Shown piece after piece: positions 6,865 through 7,831 of a stretch of DNA of 7,831 bases. Made by a program: the position numbers and the translations under genes. Each line of letters begins with the position of its first letter. Position 1 is the first letter of the stretch. The notes below the pieces were generated by a model, which did not search any database, was not told the origin of the DNA, and saw only the letters and a list, made by a program, of their open reading frames with translations. Source of the stretch: Planctomycetota bacterium (GTDB lineage Bacteria; Planctomycetota; UBA1135); the NCBI GenBank assembly GCA_027623585.1, contig JAQBVK010000106.1, positions 1 to 7,831 on the forward strand. The letters are read 5' to 3'.

Positions 6865-7831
6865 CTACAAGTAGGAGTCGTCCTTAAGCAGGAAGTCCTG
6901 CACGTAGCGGCGCACTCCCTCTTCCAGGGGCGTGGCGGCGCGATCGAAGCCCGCCGCATGCAGGCGGTCCATTTCGGCTTCGGTAAAATATTGATAGCCA
7001 TCGCGAATGGATTCCGGCGTGTCCGACCACTCGACGCGGAATTCCTTCCCCATCGCGGCGAAGACCGCGCGTGCGAGATCGAGGAAAGAGCGCGCCTTGC
7101 CCGAGCCGACGTTGAATAGGCCGTCGATCTTGGGATGTTCGAGCAGCCACTCCATCACCGCGATGCAATCACCCGCCCAGACGAAATCGCGACTCTGCCC
7201 GCCGTCCGGAACGTCGGCGCGATGCGAACGGAACAGCCGCGCAGGATTTCCCGCGCGTGCGGCCTCGAAGATCTGGTGCGCTACGCTCCGCTGTCCGCCC
7301 TTGTGGTATTCGTTGGGCCCGTAGACGTTGAAAAACTTGAGCCCCACGCATTGCGGCGGCAAGGCGCCGCCCGCTGCGCGGAGCGCGGCGACGCGCCGGT
7401 CCACGACGTGCTTCGACCAACCGTACGCGTTGAGTGGCTGTAACTTCGCGAGCGCTCCGGACGAGCCGTCATCGTCGAAGCCGTGCGCGCCGTCGCCGTA
7501 GGTCGCGGCGGAAGAGGCGTAGATCAGCCGCACGCCGTGGCGTGCGCACCAGTCAACCAGGTCCAGCGTGAGCCGCACGTTATTCGCCACGATCGCGTCC
7601 ACGTCGCGCTCGGTGGTGGTCGAAATCGCGCCCATGTGGAACACCGCTTCCACGCGCTTGTGCGCGCCGTCGAGGAATGTGAACAGATCCGCGGGCCGCA
7701 CGAGGTCCGCAAGTCCGCGCTTGGAAAGATTGCGCCAGCGCTCGTCGCCGCCGAGCCGGTCGCAGGCGACGATCTCGCCGCGCGGCTCCAACGCCGCGAG
7801 CAGATTGCTGCCGAGGAAACCGGCCCCGCCG
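6865..7831 (-). CDS. hldD: ADP-L-glycero-D-manno-heptose 6-epimerase (5'-partial)
   Basis: Cytoplasmic NADP-dependent short-chain dehydrogenase-type epimerase. It converts ADP-D-glycero- to ADP-L-glycero-D-manno-heptose, the last step in making the LPS inner-core heptose donor. Read on the minus strand, the frame is open to the window edge and shows the Rossmann loop GGAGFLGSN (7830-7804). The start therefore lies outside, only a few residues away, and the TTG at 7791 would cut into the nucleotide-binding fold. Further family marks are HMGAISTTTE, the catalytic serine region ASSAATYG (Ser-Ser codons at 7515-7510), the YxxxK pair in YGWSK (Tyr 7425-7423, Lys 7413-7411), NVYGPNEYHKG with the second catalytic lysine (7302-7300), RDFVW, FNVGSGKARS, and a YQYFTEAEMDRLHAAG tail. 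The visible length is 321 residues against about 310 for E. coli HldD. It converges on chrA with 3 nt between stops, and no other heptose gene is visible. A related sugar-nucleotide epimerase is possible but less likely, given the motifs. Confidence 0.93.
   Translation of the reverse strand, partial: GGAGFLGSNLLAALEPRGEIVACDRLGGDERWRNLSKRGLADLVRPADLFTFLDGAHKRVEAVFHMGAISTTTERDVDAIVANNVRLTLDLVDWCARHGVRLIYASSAATYGDGAHGFDDDGSSGALAKLQPLNAYGWSKHVVDRRVAALRAAGGALPPQCVGLKFFNVYGPNEYHKGGQRSVAHQIFEAARAGNPARLFRSHRADVPDGGQSRDFVWAGDCIAVMEWLLEHPKIDGLFNVGSGKARSFLDLARAVFAAMGKEFRVEWSDTPESIRDGYQYFTEAEMDRLHAAGFDRAATPLEEGVRRYVQDFLLKDDSYL

Noticed and set aside
6835..6900. Possible intrinsic terminator between chrA and hldD
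   Set aside because: Only an imperfect GC-rich pairing is present (around 6841-6856), with no T-run on either strand.

Overview
The window is a dense, GC-rich piece of a Gram-negative-type chromosome. It carries three plus-strand genes that read as one metal-resistance operon, and one convergent minus-strand gene for lipopolysaccharide inner-core heptose. All four genes have recognisable families. RND efflux needs an outer membrane and HldD implies heptose-containing LPS, so the host should be a diderm. The adaptor architecture (N-terminal and internal heavy-metal-binding motifs plus a DUF3347-like tail) and the CusA subtype resemble what I recall from Planctomycetes and other non-model diderms. 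The HldD looks more like proteobacterial versions. I would not assign a phylum from this alone.

Layout: (1) 2-1942 +, a CusB-type periplasmic adaptor, cut by the left edge. (2) 1939-5523 +, a CusA-type heavy-metal RND pump, overlapping the adaptor by ATGA behind a good Shine-Dalgarno. (3) 5539-6861 +, a two-domain ChrA chromate transporter, 15 nt after the pump stop and in the same reading frame. (4) 6865-7831 -, ADP-L-glycero-D-manno-heptose 6-epimerase (HldD), cut by the right edge at its N-terminus. Coding is essentially continuous. The only gaps are 15 nt (cusA-chrA) and 3 nt (chrA-hldD), so no intergenic stretch could hold an RNA gene, and I see no CRISPR, IS or tRNA.

How the genes work together: CusB and CusA would form the inner-membrane and periplasmic parts of a tripartite efflux machine exporting Cu(I)/Ag(I). 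The three methionines of the CusA cleft metal site are all present. The outer-membrane channel (CusC/TolC-like) is not in the window and may lie to the left. ChrA, which exports chromate, appears to be co-transcribed, suggesting a multi-metal resistance unit. HldD points the other way and is functionally separate.

I found no clearly undescribed system. The points most worth a second look are the doubled metal-binding module in the adaptor, the altered proton-relay positions and extra hydrophobic segments in the pump, and the coupling of chrA to a Cu/Ag efflux operon.
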